Shown in pieces: positions 1 through 9,190 of a stretch of DNA of 64,000 nucleotides. Numbering within the stretch: the stretch's first letter is position 1; each line of letters begins with the position of its first letter. Source of the DNA: Armatimonadetes bacterium UBA1398 (lineage in GTDB: Bacteria; Armatimonadota; Zipacnadia; UBA1398); the NCBI GenBank assembly GCA_002305165.1, contig DBQI01000066.1, positions 20,449 through 84,448 of the forward strand, in the 5' to 3' direction. A program made the position numbers and the translations under genes. A model generated the notes under the pieces. The model did not search any database. It was not told the origin of the DNA and saw only the letters and a list, made by a program, of their open reading frames with translations.

Positions 1-584
1 CGCTTGCCGCCCTGAGCTGGCATGGGCGTCACCTCACACCGCGACAGCTTCGAGGTCGCGCTACCCTCGACTGGCTCGAACCACGCATCGATGGTCGAGC
101 CGTAGAACGTACTGCGGCCATATCGGAACACGGCCTCCTCTTCGAAACGCGCGTGCCGCTCCTCGGTGCGGTAGACCATGAGGTCCGCCTCGCCCGAGTA
201 GGGGACCTCAGCGCTGTTCCCCGACTCGGCCTTCACTCCCTCGGTGAATGTCAGCACTCCGGCCTCGGCGTCGAACTCGAGTTGGTGGGCCTCAACGAGC
301 ATCTCGGGCCGGCCGGCGGTGTAGATCCTGCAGGCCACACTCTTGACAATGCCCTTGGTGCTTCCGGCTCTGCGTTGGACATCGCCAGTGAGGACTTCCC
401 ACAGGATGTCCCCTGTCTCCGCGTCGCGCTGGAGGATCGTGCCCTCGCGAGCCGTCTCCACCATGACGCGGTCGGCCTCCTCCCGGTTGAGCCCGCCCGA
501 GAGGTAGATCCAGAGCGCGAACAGCCCGACCGCCACGAACACGGCTAGGGCGGCGTACCGAGTCAATCGATCGCGGTTCTGCAT
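1..584 (-). CDS. LptC/OstA-like lipopolysaccharide transport protein, partial
   Basis: Open frame from an ATG at 584 that runs off the left edge with no stop, so only the first 194 residues are visible. The N-terminus is short and basic (MQNRDRLTRY), followed by one membrane anchor (about residues 11-29). A beta-rich periplasmic part follows, with the LptC pattern of a tryptophan strand (DILWEV), a statement about a modified membrane component and an EGV-type turn. The later part (RFEEEAVFRYGRSTFYGSTI) resembles the repeated strands of OstA/LptA. In known systems this protein sits in the inner membrane and passes lipopolysaccharide to the LptA bridge. Downstream genes lie outside the window; lptA/lptB would be expected there. 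Upstream on the same strand, after a 422-nt gap, is sugar-nucleotide metabolism. Family assignment is by pattern only. Confidence 0.6.
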   Translation of the reverse strand, partial: MQNRDRLTRYAALAVFVAVGLFALWIYLSGGLNREEADRVMVETAREGTILQRDAETGDILWEVLTGDVQRRAGSTKGIVKSVACRIYTAGRPEMLVEAHQLEFDAEAGVLTFTEGVKAESGNSAEVPYSGEADLMVYRTEERHARFEEEAVFRYGRSTFYGSTIDAWFEPVEGSATSKLSRCEVTPMPAQGGK

Positions 585-1006
585 TCAGCCACCATCTGGC
601 CGTGACGCAAGGCTCGCCCTGAAGCCGCGGGCGTGGCACGAGGACGGGCAGACGCGGCTCGCCTCTTCTCTTGGGACGTCCCACTGCCCGTCTGGCTTCA
701 TCAGCCGGAAGACTGCATGGCAACGCTACCAGAGGGTCCTGGGCCGGTCAAGCCACGCCAGAACCGCTGTAACCGGCCTGTCCCATGGGTGTGTCTCACT
801 CGGGAGAGGGGCTCGCGTGTGAGGACTCAGATACAGCAACAGGACGGAAAGCGCGTACCTCTGGCCCAGAAGGGCCACGGCCGCCAAACCCGGGCCCACG
901 TGACCGAGGAGCGGGTCATCGCAAGGGTCCGCCGCGCTGGGGCCTGGTGGATGGGCGAGGGGATGATCGAGATACGCCGGCTACTCCTTCGCGATGGGCG
1001 GGTCGT
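585..1006. other. Non-coding gap with no recognisable feature
   Basis: The stretch between the LptC-like start and the GHMP kinase stop holds only short open frames on both strands whose translations are arginine- and proline-rich and look like shadow translation. No tRNA fold, clear terminator or convincing promoter was seen. It would contain the 5' leader and promoter of the LptC-like gene if that gene is transcribed separately. Confidence 0.5.
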
Positions 1007-2023
1007 TCAGCGCGTTGTCCAGGTGCGCACGCCGGCAAAGGTCAGCGGGCACGGGAGGATCTCCACCTCGTCAATCTGACAGAGGGCCTGGCGGACTCGA
1101 GGCTTCGCTTCGGGTGCGCAGAGTATAGTAACAGTTCCTCCTCCGCCGGCTCCGTTGACCTTTGCGCCCGCCGCACCCGCCGCGCGCGCTATCTCGATGA
1201 TCCGCTCGATCCGGGGCGTAGTGATGGCCCCGCAGAGCGCTTTCTGGGCCTCCCAGTTGGCGTTCATGATCTCCGCCATCTGGTCGAAGTCCTCAGAGAG
1301 CAGGGCGTCTCGCATGCCATAGGCGCACTCCCGCAGTCGGTCGAGCGCGGCATGGGCCGAGGCGTCGCCCTCACTCAGCGCGCCCAGCACCTTGGTATGG
1401 ATGTCGTGGGAGAGGCGGCTCTCCCCTGAGTGCACGACCAGAAACCGCTGATCCAACCCGGCGACGAAGCCCCTCGACAGAGTAAGCGCATATTGACGCA
1501 CGCTGGGGTAGTCAACCTCCATGAACTGCACACCACCGAAGGCAGCGGCGTACTGGTCTTGGACACCACACTCAATCCGAAGCTCCTCCACCTCGAGGGA
1601 GTGAGCCAGCTCCGCGAGACGATGGCGAGGTAGCTCCAGGCCCTCGATGCGGCCGAGGGCTGCCAAGAGCGCCACGGCCACGGATGACGACGTGCCCATG
1701 CCGGAGCCGCCGGGGGCATCGGCCCATACCTCCACGCGCAGGCTCCGCCGCACCCCCATTCGCACCACGGCGGCCTTGAGGAGATCCAGTGCGCCGTTGT
1801 ACTCCACGCTGCGCACGTCGTCGATCTCCACCCGGTAACCGGCGTCGAGGGCGTGGATCTCGACCGAGGGCGGAGCGCCGGGCTCGCTCGGCCGCTCCTG
1901 AACGCGCACATGGACCGGAAGATCGACCGCGAAGTTCACCACCGCGCCCGTACCCGAGAAATGGGTATCCGTCCACCCTCCGATGTCGCAGATCCGCACA
2001 GGGGCAGTGCTCCGAACCTGCAT
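1007..2023 (-). CDS. GHMP-family sugar kinase (HddA / fucokinase-like)
   Basis: This 338-residue protein has the full GHMP kinase layout. The N-terminus APVRICDIGGWTDT (7-20) matches the RAPxRxxxxGGxTD substrate-binding motif of the heptose-7-phosphate and fucose kinase branch. The phosphate-binding loop PGGSGMGTSSS is at 104-114, and the C-terminal glycine-rich motif AKVNGAGGGG is at 287-296. The enzyme would phosphorylate a sugar or sugar phosphate with ATP in the cytoplasm. It starts 17 nt after the stop of the guanylyltransferase gene upstream, so the two are probably cotranscribed and make a GDP-sugar. Candidates are GDP-D-glycero-D-manno-heptose (HddA branch) or GDP-fucose (FKP-like salvage). 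The sequence does not decide between them. Confidence 0.85.
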   Translation of the reverse strand: MQVRSTAPVRICDIGGWTDTHFSGTGAVVNFAVDLPVHVRVQERPSEPGAPPSVEIHALDAGYRVEIDDVRSVEYNGALDLLKAAVVRMGVRRSLRVEVWADAPGGSGMGTSSSVAVALLAALGRIEGLELPRHRLAELAHSLEVEELRIECGVQDQYAAAFGGVQFMEVDYPSVRQYALTLSRGFVAGLDQRFLVVHSGESRLSHDIHTKVLGALSEGDASAHAALDRLRECAYGMRDALLSEDFDQMAEIMNANWEAQKALCGAITTPRIERIIEIARAAGAAGAKVNGAGGGGTVTILCAPEAKPRVRQALCQIDEVEILPCPLTFAGVRTWTTR

Positions 2024-2040
2024 GGCCTCACCCCCTCTCC

Positions 2041-3147
2041 CTATGCGCGATCCTGATCCGGACCGCCCTCGCGCGTCGCTTCGACGACACCTCTGAGGTC
2101 TTGGGCGCGATCCTTGGGTATCACCAGCACCCCTTCCGCTGTGACGACCACAGCGAGACCACTCACGCCAACCACGGCGACCCTCTGGGTACTCGCCGAG
2201 GGATCAACGTAGACCAGGGAATCGGTGACATCCGTGAGCAGCGGGGCGCCGGAGAGCGCGTTCCCTTGCATATCGGTCCCCACCGCGCGGGACATCGCCT
2301 CCCAGCCGCTCAGGGTGTCCCAGGCTATGTCCGCCACCACGGCGGCGAGCTCCGCGTTCTCGAGTAGGGCGTAGTCGATGGAGCGCGGCTCGATGGGTTC
2401 CAGGGCGGCCCTTACCCGCTCCGCCTCGCCCTCGCGCAGCGCCGCCACCGCCGCGTCCATGGCCGCCTCAAGGTCCGTCGCCACGGCAGACATCGCGGAC
2501 CGGAAGGCCCCGATCTGACCCACTACAGTACCCATGTTCCAGAGGTGCCGCCCGCTGAGCAAGTGCTGCTGAGCCGTCGCGGCGTCGGGCTTCTCCACGA
2601 ATCGCCGGACTGGAAGGACAGTGCCAGCCTGGGCTGGCTGGCCCTCCGCCAGGTCGAGTTCGAGGTAGCCGAGCGCCGTGTCGGCGCGCGAAGGGCGGAC
2701 ACCAATACAGACCAGACACCGGCTCGATGCCGCGGCCTCGTAGGCACGGGACAGGGCCACAGTGAAGCCACTTGTGTCCGGCATCAGGCTATCCGACGCC
2801 AGAAACCCCACCACAGAGCCCTCCGGCGCCCCCGCTGCCAGCAGCCGCGCCAGTGCATAGACGACGCATCCGGCGGTGTCTCGCCGAAGGGGCTCCACGA
2901 GTAGCCGATCGCCGGTGAGGTCGGGATCGAGGTCCAGGAGGGCCTGGGCCGTCCCTCCGTCCGCCGCCACATAGACGTGCCCATGCGGGACGACGGGCGT
3001 GACGGACTCGATGGTTGCGGCCAGGAGCGACCGTGAGGATCCAGCGAGCTTCAGGGTGGGTTTGGGCCTTCGTGGGGTTGCCAAGGGCCACATCCGCTCG
3101 CCCCATCCCCCCGCCATGATGATCGCGTAGGCTGCCGGCCGCGACAT
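2041..3147 (-). CDS. Sugar-1-phosphate guanylyltransferase (mannose-1-phosphate type)
   Basis: A 368-residue nucleotidyltransferase with the signature loop near the N-terminus, IIMAGGWGERMWPL followed by RRPKP (residues about 9-29). This is the GxGxRLxP...PK motif that binds the NTP and the sugar phosphate. Further mannose-1-phosphate guanylyltransferase features are FLASDSL (equivalent to the PADH region), a VEKPDA element and LWNMG. The open frame extends upstream to 3321, but the ATG at 3147 is preceded by a GGAGAGGAG ribosome site 7 nt away, and the family homology begins there. It would form a GDP-sugar from GTP and a sugar 1-phosphate. The GHMP kinase follows after 17 nt on the same strand and is the likely supplier of its substrate. 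Confidence 0.85.
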   Translation of the reverse strand: MSRPAAYAIIMAGGWGERMWPLATPRRPKPTLKLAGSSRSLLAATIESVTPVVPHGHVYVAADGGTAQALLDLDPDLTGDRLLVEPLRRDTAGCVVYALARLLAAGAPEGSVVGFLASDSLMPDTSGFTVALSRAYEAAASSRCLVCIGVRPSRADTALGYLELDLAEGQPAQAGTVLPVRRFVEKPDAATAQQHLLSGRHLWNMGTVVGQIGAFRSAMSAVATDLEAAMDAAVAALREGEAERVRAALEPIEPRSIDYALLENAELAAVVADIAWDTLSGWEAMSRAVGTDMQGNALSGAPLLTDVTDSLVYVDPSASTQRVAVVGVSGLAVVVTAEGVLVIPKDRAQDLRGVVEATREGGPDQDRA

Positions 3148-3356
3148 GGAAGCGCTCCTCTCCGCCACATGCGTGGCATGCCTTTCTGACTGCTCTGCTC
3201 CGGGTCCTACCGACGTCTGAAGCGGAGGACGGGAGCCATCCGGCGCGAAAGGGAGTTGTCCCCAGACGCTTTTGCCGGAGCGGGTGTCGGTGGAAGCCCG
3301 GCGGCTATCACGGGCCGCCACGTTGGCGTCTGGGTCCGACTGGGAGGTTGAGTGAG

Positions 3357-4469
3357 ATGGTGTACCGTCCGTTCGGGCACCTCGGCTATGACGTCTCCGC
3401 TCTGGGGTTCGGCGCGATGCGGCTGCCTGACGATCACGATGAGGCCGTGCAAGTGATGCAGCGTGCCTTCGAGCTGGGGGTCAACTATCTCGATACGGCC
3501 CACGGGTATGGCGAGAGCGAGATCAAGTGCGGCAAAGCCCTGAAGGGTTGGCGGGACAGGGTCCGCGTCTCGACGAAGAACCCGTGCTGGAGCGACCCGA
3601 GCGTCGATGGCTGGAGGAAGCGGCTTGAGGAGTCGCTCACCCGGTTGGACGTCGACTACATCGACTACTACGTGATCTGGCACGCCATCAACTGGCAGTC
3701 GTGGGAGGAGCACGTGCGCCCGTCCGGCAGGATTCTGGACGCGGCGCTGAAGGCCAAGGAACAGGGGCTCCTCAAGCACATCGGGTATTCGGTCCACGAC
3801 GCGCCGGAGAAGGTGCTGCAGATCGTCGAGACAGACGTCTTCGAGTTCATGATCGTCCAGTACAACATGCTCGATCGATCCAACGAAGCAGCCATCGCTC
3901 GGGCTCATGAGCAGGGCATGGCAACCGTCGCCATGGGGCCGGTGGGCGGCGGCCGACTCGCGGGCCTCTCGCCGGAGCTGGCGGAGATGGTGCCGGGTGG
4001 AGTCACCAGCAATCCCGAGGCCGCCTTGCGCTTCGTCCTCTCCAACCCGAACATCTCCACCGCGATCTCGGGAATGAGCACCATCGCCATGGTCGAGGAG
4101 AACGTGGCGACCGCATCGCGGGAGGATCCCATGTCCGCCGAGGAGCGGGCGAGGGTGGAGAGCGCCCTAGATGAGGCCCAGCGGTTCGCGCAGCTCTACT
4201 GCACAGGTTGCGGCTACTGCATGCCCTGCCCCCATGGAGTGGACATCCCAGGGAACTTCCAGCTCATGAACTACCATCGCGTGTATGGGCTCACGGAACA
4301 CGCGGTCGCGCGCTACGCCGGGAAACCACGAGAGCGAGAGGAAGGCGACGATAGCGCCAAGCTCTTCGCTGGGGCATGCCTCGAGTGCGGCGAGTGTGAG
4401 CCGAAGTGTCCCCAGAACATACCGATCATCGAGCAACTCAAGGAGACTCACGCGACGCTGTCGCGCTAG
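3357..4469 (+). CDS. Aldo/keto reductase with C-terminal ferredoxin-type domain
   Basis: A 370-residue protein. Residues 1-255 form an aldo/keto reductase barrel with the complete catalytic tetrad: Asp46 and Tyr51 in NYLDTAHGYGE, Lys74 in STKNP and His109 in VIWHA. The C-terminus carries CTGCGYCMPC (282-291) and CLECGECEPKC (341-351), eight cysteines spaced for two 4Fe-4S clusters. This AKR plus ferredoxin architecture is common in anaerobes and sugar users, but substrates are poorly known. A TTG at 3348 also opens the frame, but GGGAGG at 3342-3347 leaves it no spacer and lies 9 nt before the ATG at 3357, so the ATG is preferred. The gene is divergent from the guanylyltransferase across a 209-nt gap and convergent with the next gene. 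Confidence 0.88.
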   Translation: MVYRPFGHLGYDVSALGFGAMRLPDDHDEAVQVMQRAFELGVNYLDTAHGYGESEIKCGKALKGWRDRVRVSTKNPCWSDPSVDGWRKRLEESLTRLDVDYIDYYVIWHAINWQSWEEHVRPSGRILDAALKAKEQGLLKHIGYSVHDAPEKVLQIVETDVFEFMIVQYNMLDRSNEAAIARAHEQGMATVAMGPVGGGRLAGLSPELAEMVPGGVTSNPEAALRFVLSNPNISTAISGMSTIAMVEENVATASREDPMSAEERARVESALDEAQRFAQLYCTGCGYCMPCPHGVDIPGNFQLMNYHRVYGLTEHAVARYAGKPREREEGDDSAKLFAGACLECGECEPKCPQNIPIIEQLKETHATLSR

Positions 4470-4488
4470 AGCGCGAGGGGACGGCGGC

Positions 4489-6144
4489 TCAGCCGCCGCC
4501 CTCCTCCAGCGCCTGGGCCGCGCCCGGCACGAGCTTCCAGGTGCCGGTCCCGAGCCCGGAGTCCGTGAAGGCCCGGCCGTGGACGACCACTTTGGCCTCC
4601 CCGTCTATGACCCCAGTGTCCAGACCTACAAGGATCGTCAGTCCCCCGTCGGCTCGTGGGACCACGGAGTGGCAGACGATGGCCGGGTCCGAGTCTTCGG
4701 CTAGCTCGAGGGGCGCTTCTGTCGAGGCGCGCACGAACCGCGCTGCCACTTCCCTGTCGCCCACGGAGATCAGCAGATCGGCCTGCACCACACGGGCTCC
4801 CGCAGGTAGGCCGAAGGCGCCAGAGACCATGAGCGGGGCCGCGCCAACGGTATCAGCAACGCGCCTGGGCGCGAATGCCTGTCCCTCAGCTCGGGGCGCC
4901 TGAGGCATCTCCGGCATCGCCAGGACGGATACGCGGCTGACCCTGGCGCAAGGAGGCGCGGTGCCCGGCATGGCGATGCCAAGCCGGGGAGCATCGAGCC
5001 GGAGGGGCCGAGGCCCCTCTCCCGCGAGGATAGGGTGCCAACGCGCGCCATCCCCACTCACGTAGAGCGCGCACGCCTCGCCATCAGACATCATGCGGGC
5101 CCACAGGCTACTGCCGGACACTGGCGTCTGCCGGCGCTCTTCGCGGCTGTGCCTTCTGAGAAGCCCCTCTACCATCCACGTAGCGTCCTCCCGCGTGATG
5201 GTGAGGACCATCGCCCGGGTGGGCGAGTCACAGAGCGTCAGCTGCACGGGGCCGGTTGAAGCGGCGTCGGTGGCAGAACTCAGCTCGACGACCGCCTCAA
5301 GGGGTGGCACGAGGGGGGGGCGGGTCAGAAGTGGCGCTGGCCTATCCGCCGAGAAGAGCGAGTCGCCCTCGGATGTGAACGCCAGGCCCTCACCCGGCGA
5401 GGGAACTGGGGCAGGCGTGCCGTCCCCCAACTCCCACGACCAACCGTCCAGATCGCCTCCGGTGAAGGCGTACGCGAAGCTGGCCGCGCGCCCCGCCAGG
5501 ATAGCGGGTTCCTCCACGATCAGGCTGGGAAGGATACCGCCCGGCAGATCCACCGGGCCTGCCCCCGCCACCGGCGCCTCACCCTCCACGGACGAGCTCG
5601 CCACCGCCTCGCCGGTGATGCGCAGTGAACTGACCACCTCGGAGAGGGCCCGCCCGAGCTTCGCGTCCCGCGCCACATCTGGCGGCATCAGGACCCATAG
5701 CAGGTAGACCGTCGGGCCCTTCTCCAGCATCACGACAACGGCGGCGCTGGAAGTGATCGGATTGCTGAGACGCACCCCGAGGCCTTGCTCGACCCCGTGC
5801 CCCGCCAGCGCTACCTCGTCCAGGCGGCTGGAGCCGGCCAAGCTCCAACCGTCATCCAGGCGTCCCTGCACTGTGTCCAGGACTACCTGCTCGTAGACCG
5901 TGAGGTCCTCCGTCGGGGTGGCGGCGCGGGTCTCCAACCAGATCGCGGCCCCGCTCGGCAGACGCCATTCCCCGAGCGCTCCCGGCTGTTCAGAGGATGG
6001 CTCCGCCCCATCCGGCAGCATGATCGTGAACTGGCCTTCGGGGTCCGTGTAGCGCTCGTAGGAGATCTGGGCTTGCGTGGGCGATGCCGCGAGCAGGGCT
6101 ACAGTACAGGCTGCGAGGCAGACAGGGAGTCGCGATGGGCGCAT
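4489..6144 (-). CDS. Secreted protein of unknown function
   Basis: The 551-residue product starts with a clear signal peptide (MRPSRLPVCLAACTVALLAA, cleavage near ASPTQA-Q). Residues about 27-180 (YTDPEGQFTIMLP...) recall the PsbP/DUF1795 fold: a small beta-sheet domain found in secreted lipoproteins. The middle has a low-complexity linker followed by what look like two beta-sandwich regions; the WSWELGDGTP and LWARMMSDGEACALYVSGDG stretches suggest a concanavalin-type or LamG-like surface. No catalytic motif was recognised. The gene stands alone on its strand with a 66-nt gap to the isomerase gene upstream, and the aldo/keto reductase gene runs into it from the other side (19 nt apart). Confidence 0.7.
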   Translation of the reverse strand: MRPSRLPVCLAACTVALLAASPTQAQISYERYTDPEGQFTIMLPDGAEPSSEQPGALGEWRLPSGAAIWLETRAATPTEDLTVYEQVVLDTVQGRLDDGWSLAGSSRLDEVALAGHGVEQGLGVRLSNPITSSAAVVVMLEKGPTVYLLWVLMPPDVARDAKLGRALSEVVSSLRITGEAVASSSVEGEAPVAGAGPVDLPGGILPSLIVEEPAILAGRAASFAYAFTGGDLDGWSWELGDGTPAPVPSPGEGLAFTSEGDSLFSADRPAPLLTRPPLVPPLEAVVELSSATDAASTGPVQLTLCDSPTRAMVLTITREDATWMVEGLLRRHSREERRQTPVSGSSLWARMMSDGEACALYVSGDGARWHPILAGEGPRPLRLDAPRLGIAMPGTAPPCARVSRVSVLAMPEMPQAPRAEGQAFAPRRVADTVGAAPLMVSGAFGLPAGARVVQADLLISVGDREVAARFVRASTEAPLELAEDSDPAIVCHSVVPRADGGLTILVGLDTGVIDGEAKVVVHGRAFTDSGLGTGTWKLVPGAAQALEEGGG

Positions 6145-6210
6145 GCGGAGTCCTAACAGATGGAGTGGGAGCGGGGCGCAAGCACCGCCCCGCTCCCGAG
6201 TGCTTCCAGT

Positions 6211-7704
6211 CTACACGCGCTCCCAGATGGGCGGGATGCGCTTCTTGCCGTCCTCGCCGAGCACAACGGGAACTATCCCCGTGATCTCGCAGACGTAGAC
6301 CAGGGCATCGACAACATCGCCCGCCACGCCAAGGATGTGGTTGCAGGGGAAGGTAGCGAGGAATTCCTCGAACCTGCAGGCCAGTCTGGCATGGACGTGG
6401 GGCCAGGTCGGGTCCGTCTGGGCGTTCAGCGCCCGGCGCTCCTCGGCCGGCAGGTCCAGGGATTCGCCGCGAGAGATGACCATGTAGGGCTTGTCATCCC
6501 AGACGCCCAGCCTGCAGAAGGTCATGTTGCCCGGGGCCGCGTCGAACTCCACCGACGCGCCGCCCGCCTTGAAGTAGAACTCGAGGGCCGGATGCAGTGT
6601 GATCTTCGAGAAGTTGACTCGTGGGTCATCGCTCTGCGCCGCGTACCAGCTCGAGTGGTTGCCCGAGTTGCACCAATCCCAGAGGTCCTTGTCGGGATGG
6701 TAGAGGCGTACGTCCATGAAGAGCGCCGGCAGACCGCCCGTGACGTACTTGAGGAGCTGCATCGTGACCGCCGCGTAGGCATCGGCCTCGGTGGCGCAGA
6801 CCGTCGGCTCCTTGGGGCCGTTCCAGTCATAGGGATCGTTCAGCATCATCTCGGCCACATCACCGAGGCACACGTACTCGGTGAGCTCCCGCTGGCCCTT
6901 GAGTCCGCAGTAATCGAAGCCCTTCTCGGCATTGACCGCCTTCATGGCGCAGTAGAGGCGGAGCTGGGTCTTCAGCGTCTCGGGGGTGAGCATCTTCCCG
7001 TCGTACTTGATGCGGTCGCCCAGCATCTCGGAGATCCAGGCAAACCCGGCCTCGACGTCCGCGTCGGGGATCTGCTTCATCTTCTCAACTAGCCAGAGCT
7101 GGTCGATCTGGCAGACGGTGGTGCCTAGGGCCTTGATCGTCGGCACCATGTGGAAGTATCCGGTCTCCATCCCCATGGAGTGGCCACCATAGCAGCCGTA
7201 GACCTCGTTCCGTATCGTCGTGACGGCCTGGCTCGCCCGGAGCCATGAGATCACGCGTGAAAGCGTCTTCTCGTCGTCTATGTCGCCGACGATGCGGTGC
7301 GTCCTCACGCCAGTCTGCCGGAGCGCGCCGTCGGTAGCGAGAAGACCTACGTTGCCCGGGTACTGGCCGTTATTGTTCGACAGGGACAGGATCGGTTTGT
7401 CCAGCCCAAAGGACTGTACGAAGGGCCAGACAAGGAAGGGGAAGTTCCAGACGTTGTAGACCATGACGATCTGCCGGCAGCCGGCCCGGTGCAGCTCCTC
7501 GCCCACTTTCTGGGCCGAGCGGACACTCGTGATGGTCTCGCTGCCGGTGACGATCTCGGGAGCCGAGCCGTCGCGATTGGTCAGGCGGGAGGCCAGGACC
7601 TGGGCCCACTGGCTCACGATCCCCTCATTGACCTCCTTGTTGAGCTTCCAGACGTGCTCGCGCTCATCGTTGAGCAAGGCGATACCGATGGGTGTACTTC
7701 TCAT
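6211..7704 (-). CDS. L-fucose/L-arabinose isomerase family protein
   Basis: A 497-residue cytoplasmic protein of the fucose/arabinose isomerase superfamily. Family features are an N-terminal Rossmann-like region (MVYNVWNFPF, then SLSNNNGQYPG), the GCYGGHSMGMETGY segment in the middle, and a C-terminal GNHSSWY motif typical of the FucI-type C-terminal domain. Such enzymes interconvert aldoses and ketoses using a bound manganese ion. Length fits an isomerase of about 500 residues. The longer frame back to 7788 is unlikely, because the ATG at 7704 has an AAGGA ribosome site 10 nt upstream. It lies beside a GH76-type mannanase and not far from a sugar kinase, which suggests deoxyhexose use. The exact sugar is not known; this subgroup is divergent from E. 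coli FucI. Confidence 0.78.
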   Translation of the reverse strand: MRSTPIGIALLNDEREHVWKLNKEVNEGIVSQWAQVLASRLTNRDGSAPEIVTGSETITSVRSAQKVGEELHRAGCRQIVMVYNVWNFPFLVWPFVQSFGLDKPILSLSNNNGQYPGNVGLLATDGALRQTGVRTHRIVGDIDDEKTLSRVISWLRASQAVTTIRNEVYGCYGGHSMGMETGYFHMVPTIKALGTTVCQIDQLWLVEKMKQIPDADVEAGFAWISEMLGDRIKYDGKMLTPETLKTQLRLYCAMKAVNAEKGFDYCGLKGQRELTEYVCLGDVAEMMLNDPYDWNGPKEPTVCATEADAYAAVTMQLLKYVTGGLPALFMDVRLYHPDKDLWDWCNSGNHSSWYAAQSDDPRVNFSKITLHPALEFYFKAGGASVEFDAAPGNMTFCRLGVWDDKPYMVISRGESLDLPAEERRALNAQTDPTWPHVHARLACRFEEFLATFPCNHILGVAGDVVDALVYVCEITGIVPVVLGEDGKKRIPPIWERV

Positions 7705-8034
7705 GGCGCGTTCATCCTTCCGGGACTGTCGAGGGGCCTTCCACGTCACGCTAAGGACCCAAAAGGCAGTTCTCGACTGGCGCGCCAATCCCTCTCCGTG
7801 CCTAGGTTACGGCGGCCGTGCTGGGAGAGAGCTAGCCCGGGCGGCTGCTGGTACGGAGCCGGGTGAGGGGACCACTCGATTGGGGGGAGGAACTGGCTGC
7901 CCCGCCGGAGTACCTGGCTCCCATGCAGGGCACAAGGCCATGATGTCGGCCGAGGCTGTGGAGGTCCTGGCGGAGTGCGGGAACGCAGCAGCCGCTAGCC
8001 CCGACGAAACCATGACCAGGAGAGGGTCCCGCTC
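7705..8034. other. Divergent intergenic region
   Basis: Between two divergent genes (the isomerase, minus strand, and the GH76-type gene, plus strand). It should hold two promoters, but no convincing -35/-10 pair was found on either strand. Short frames here look like shadow translation. The only clear element is AGGAGAGG about 9 nt before the ATG at 8035. Confidence 0.5.
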
Positions 8035-9171
8035 ATGCTCACGATCGGCCTAGCCGCCTCGCTCATGCTCGCCGACGCCTCCGTCCCAGACGCGCCACCT
8101 ACATTCAAGCAGTGGGGGCTCGAGGCAGTCGACGTCATCCGTCGCGACCTGTATCTCCCACACTCGGACCTCTATGCGGACAAGATGACCGATGACAGGC
8201 CATCGGGGCCCGCCTTCATGTGGGGCTGTGGCGTCATGCTCTCGGCGCTGAATGGAGCCGCGGGCGCGGATCCGGCCTACGTGCCATGGTTGGTTGAGTA
8301 CTCCCGCGCGCTGGAGCGCTACTGGAACGAGGAGGGACCCGTGCCGGGGCTCGATGTGCTCCCGACGCCCAAGCCCGTCGACCGCTACTACGACGACAAC
8401 GCCTGGGTGGTCATCGCCCTCGCCGAATCCACCCGCATCCTGGACGACTCCGGGCTGGATGCGGACGCGGCGCACGCCCTGGACCTTGCCGAGCGGACGA
8501 TGGCGTACGTGCTCAGCGGCGAGGATGACGCGCTCGGGGGAGGCATCTACTGGCGCGAGAGCGACAAGGCGTCCAAGAACACGTGCTCCAACTCGCCCTC
8601 CGCAGTCGCCGCCTATACGCTCTACGAGCGAACCGGCAATGCCGAGTACCTGGCGGCGGGGGACCGTCTGCTCGGCTGGGTGCTGGACAGGCTCCAGGAC
8701 CCTGAGGACCTTCTCATGTGGGACAACATGCGGCTCGATGGGTCCGTGGAACACACCAAATGGTCTTACAACACCGCCCTGACCATTCGTGCCCTGCTGA
8801 TGGCCGCCGAGGCGGGATCGCGGCTCGGAACGACACGGGAACTCCGCGGTCTGGCACGGCGGATGACCGACGCCGCCGTCGAGCGCTGGGTGAACAGGGA
8901 CACAGGCGGCATACGCGACGGAAGCGCCTTCGCTCACCTTTTGGTTGAAGCACTGCTGATCGCGGGCGACTCCCTAGGGGCCAGCCGCTACCGGGAGGTG
9001 GCCCACCGGGCCCTGGTTCGACTCCACGACGAGGCGCGCGATTCCCACGGCCGGTATCCAAACTCCTGGGAGGCCGTGACGACGGAGGCGCTAGCGGAGT
9101 GGACGCTAATGGACCAAGCGGCCGCGGCGAGGGCGTTACTGATCGCCCAGCCTATCGCGCCGATCCGGTGA
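8035..9171 (+). CDS. Glycoside hydrolase family 76 type alpha-1,6-mannanase
   Basis: A 378-residue protein with a short hydrophobic N-terminus (MLTIGLAASLMLADA), consistent with export, followed by an all-helical repeat pattern. The sequence VDRYYDDNAWVVIAL contains the paired aspartates (120-121) that are the catalytic residues in GH76 enzymes. Later family-like segments are GGGIYWRE, NTCSNSPSAVAAY, YLAAGDRLLGWV, WSYNTALTIRALL and DGSAFAHLLVEAL. GH76 enzymes cut alpha-1,6-linked mannans, such as fungal or yeast wall mannan. Start: ATG with AGGAGAGG 9 nt before it. The gene is monocistronic, convergent with purQ with 19 nt between stops. Together with the neighbouring isomerase-type enzyme it points to mannan or fucose-containing polysaccharide use. 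Confidence 0.8.
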   Translation: MLTIGLAASLMLADASVPDAPPTFKQWGLEAVDVIRRDLYLPHSDLYADKMTDDRPSGPAFMWGCGVMLSALNGAAGADPAYVPWLVEYSRALERYWNEEGPVPGLDVLPTPKPVDRYYDDNAWVVIALAESTRILDDSGLDADAAHALDLAERTMAYVLSGEDDALGGGIYWRESDKASKNTCSNSPSAVAAYTLYERTGNAEYLAAGDRLLGWVLDRLQDPEDLLMWDNMRLDGSVEHTKWSYNTALTIRALLMAAEAGSRLGTTRELRGLARRMTDAAVERWVNRDTGGIRDGSAFAHLLVEALLIAGDSLGASRYREVAHRALVRLHDEARDSHGRYPNSWEAVTTEALAEWTLMDQAAAARALLIAQPIAPIR

Positions 9172-9190
9172 CCTCCGAGCGAGTGCCCTG

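Noticed and set aside
884..900. GGCCC-AGAA-GGGCC inverted repeat as a terminator
   Set aside because: The stem is short and no T-run follows; not supported as a terminator.
633..1429. Plus-strand frames around 633-1429
   Set aside because: They overlap the start-less gap and the GHMP kinase gene in antisense and have no homology.
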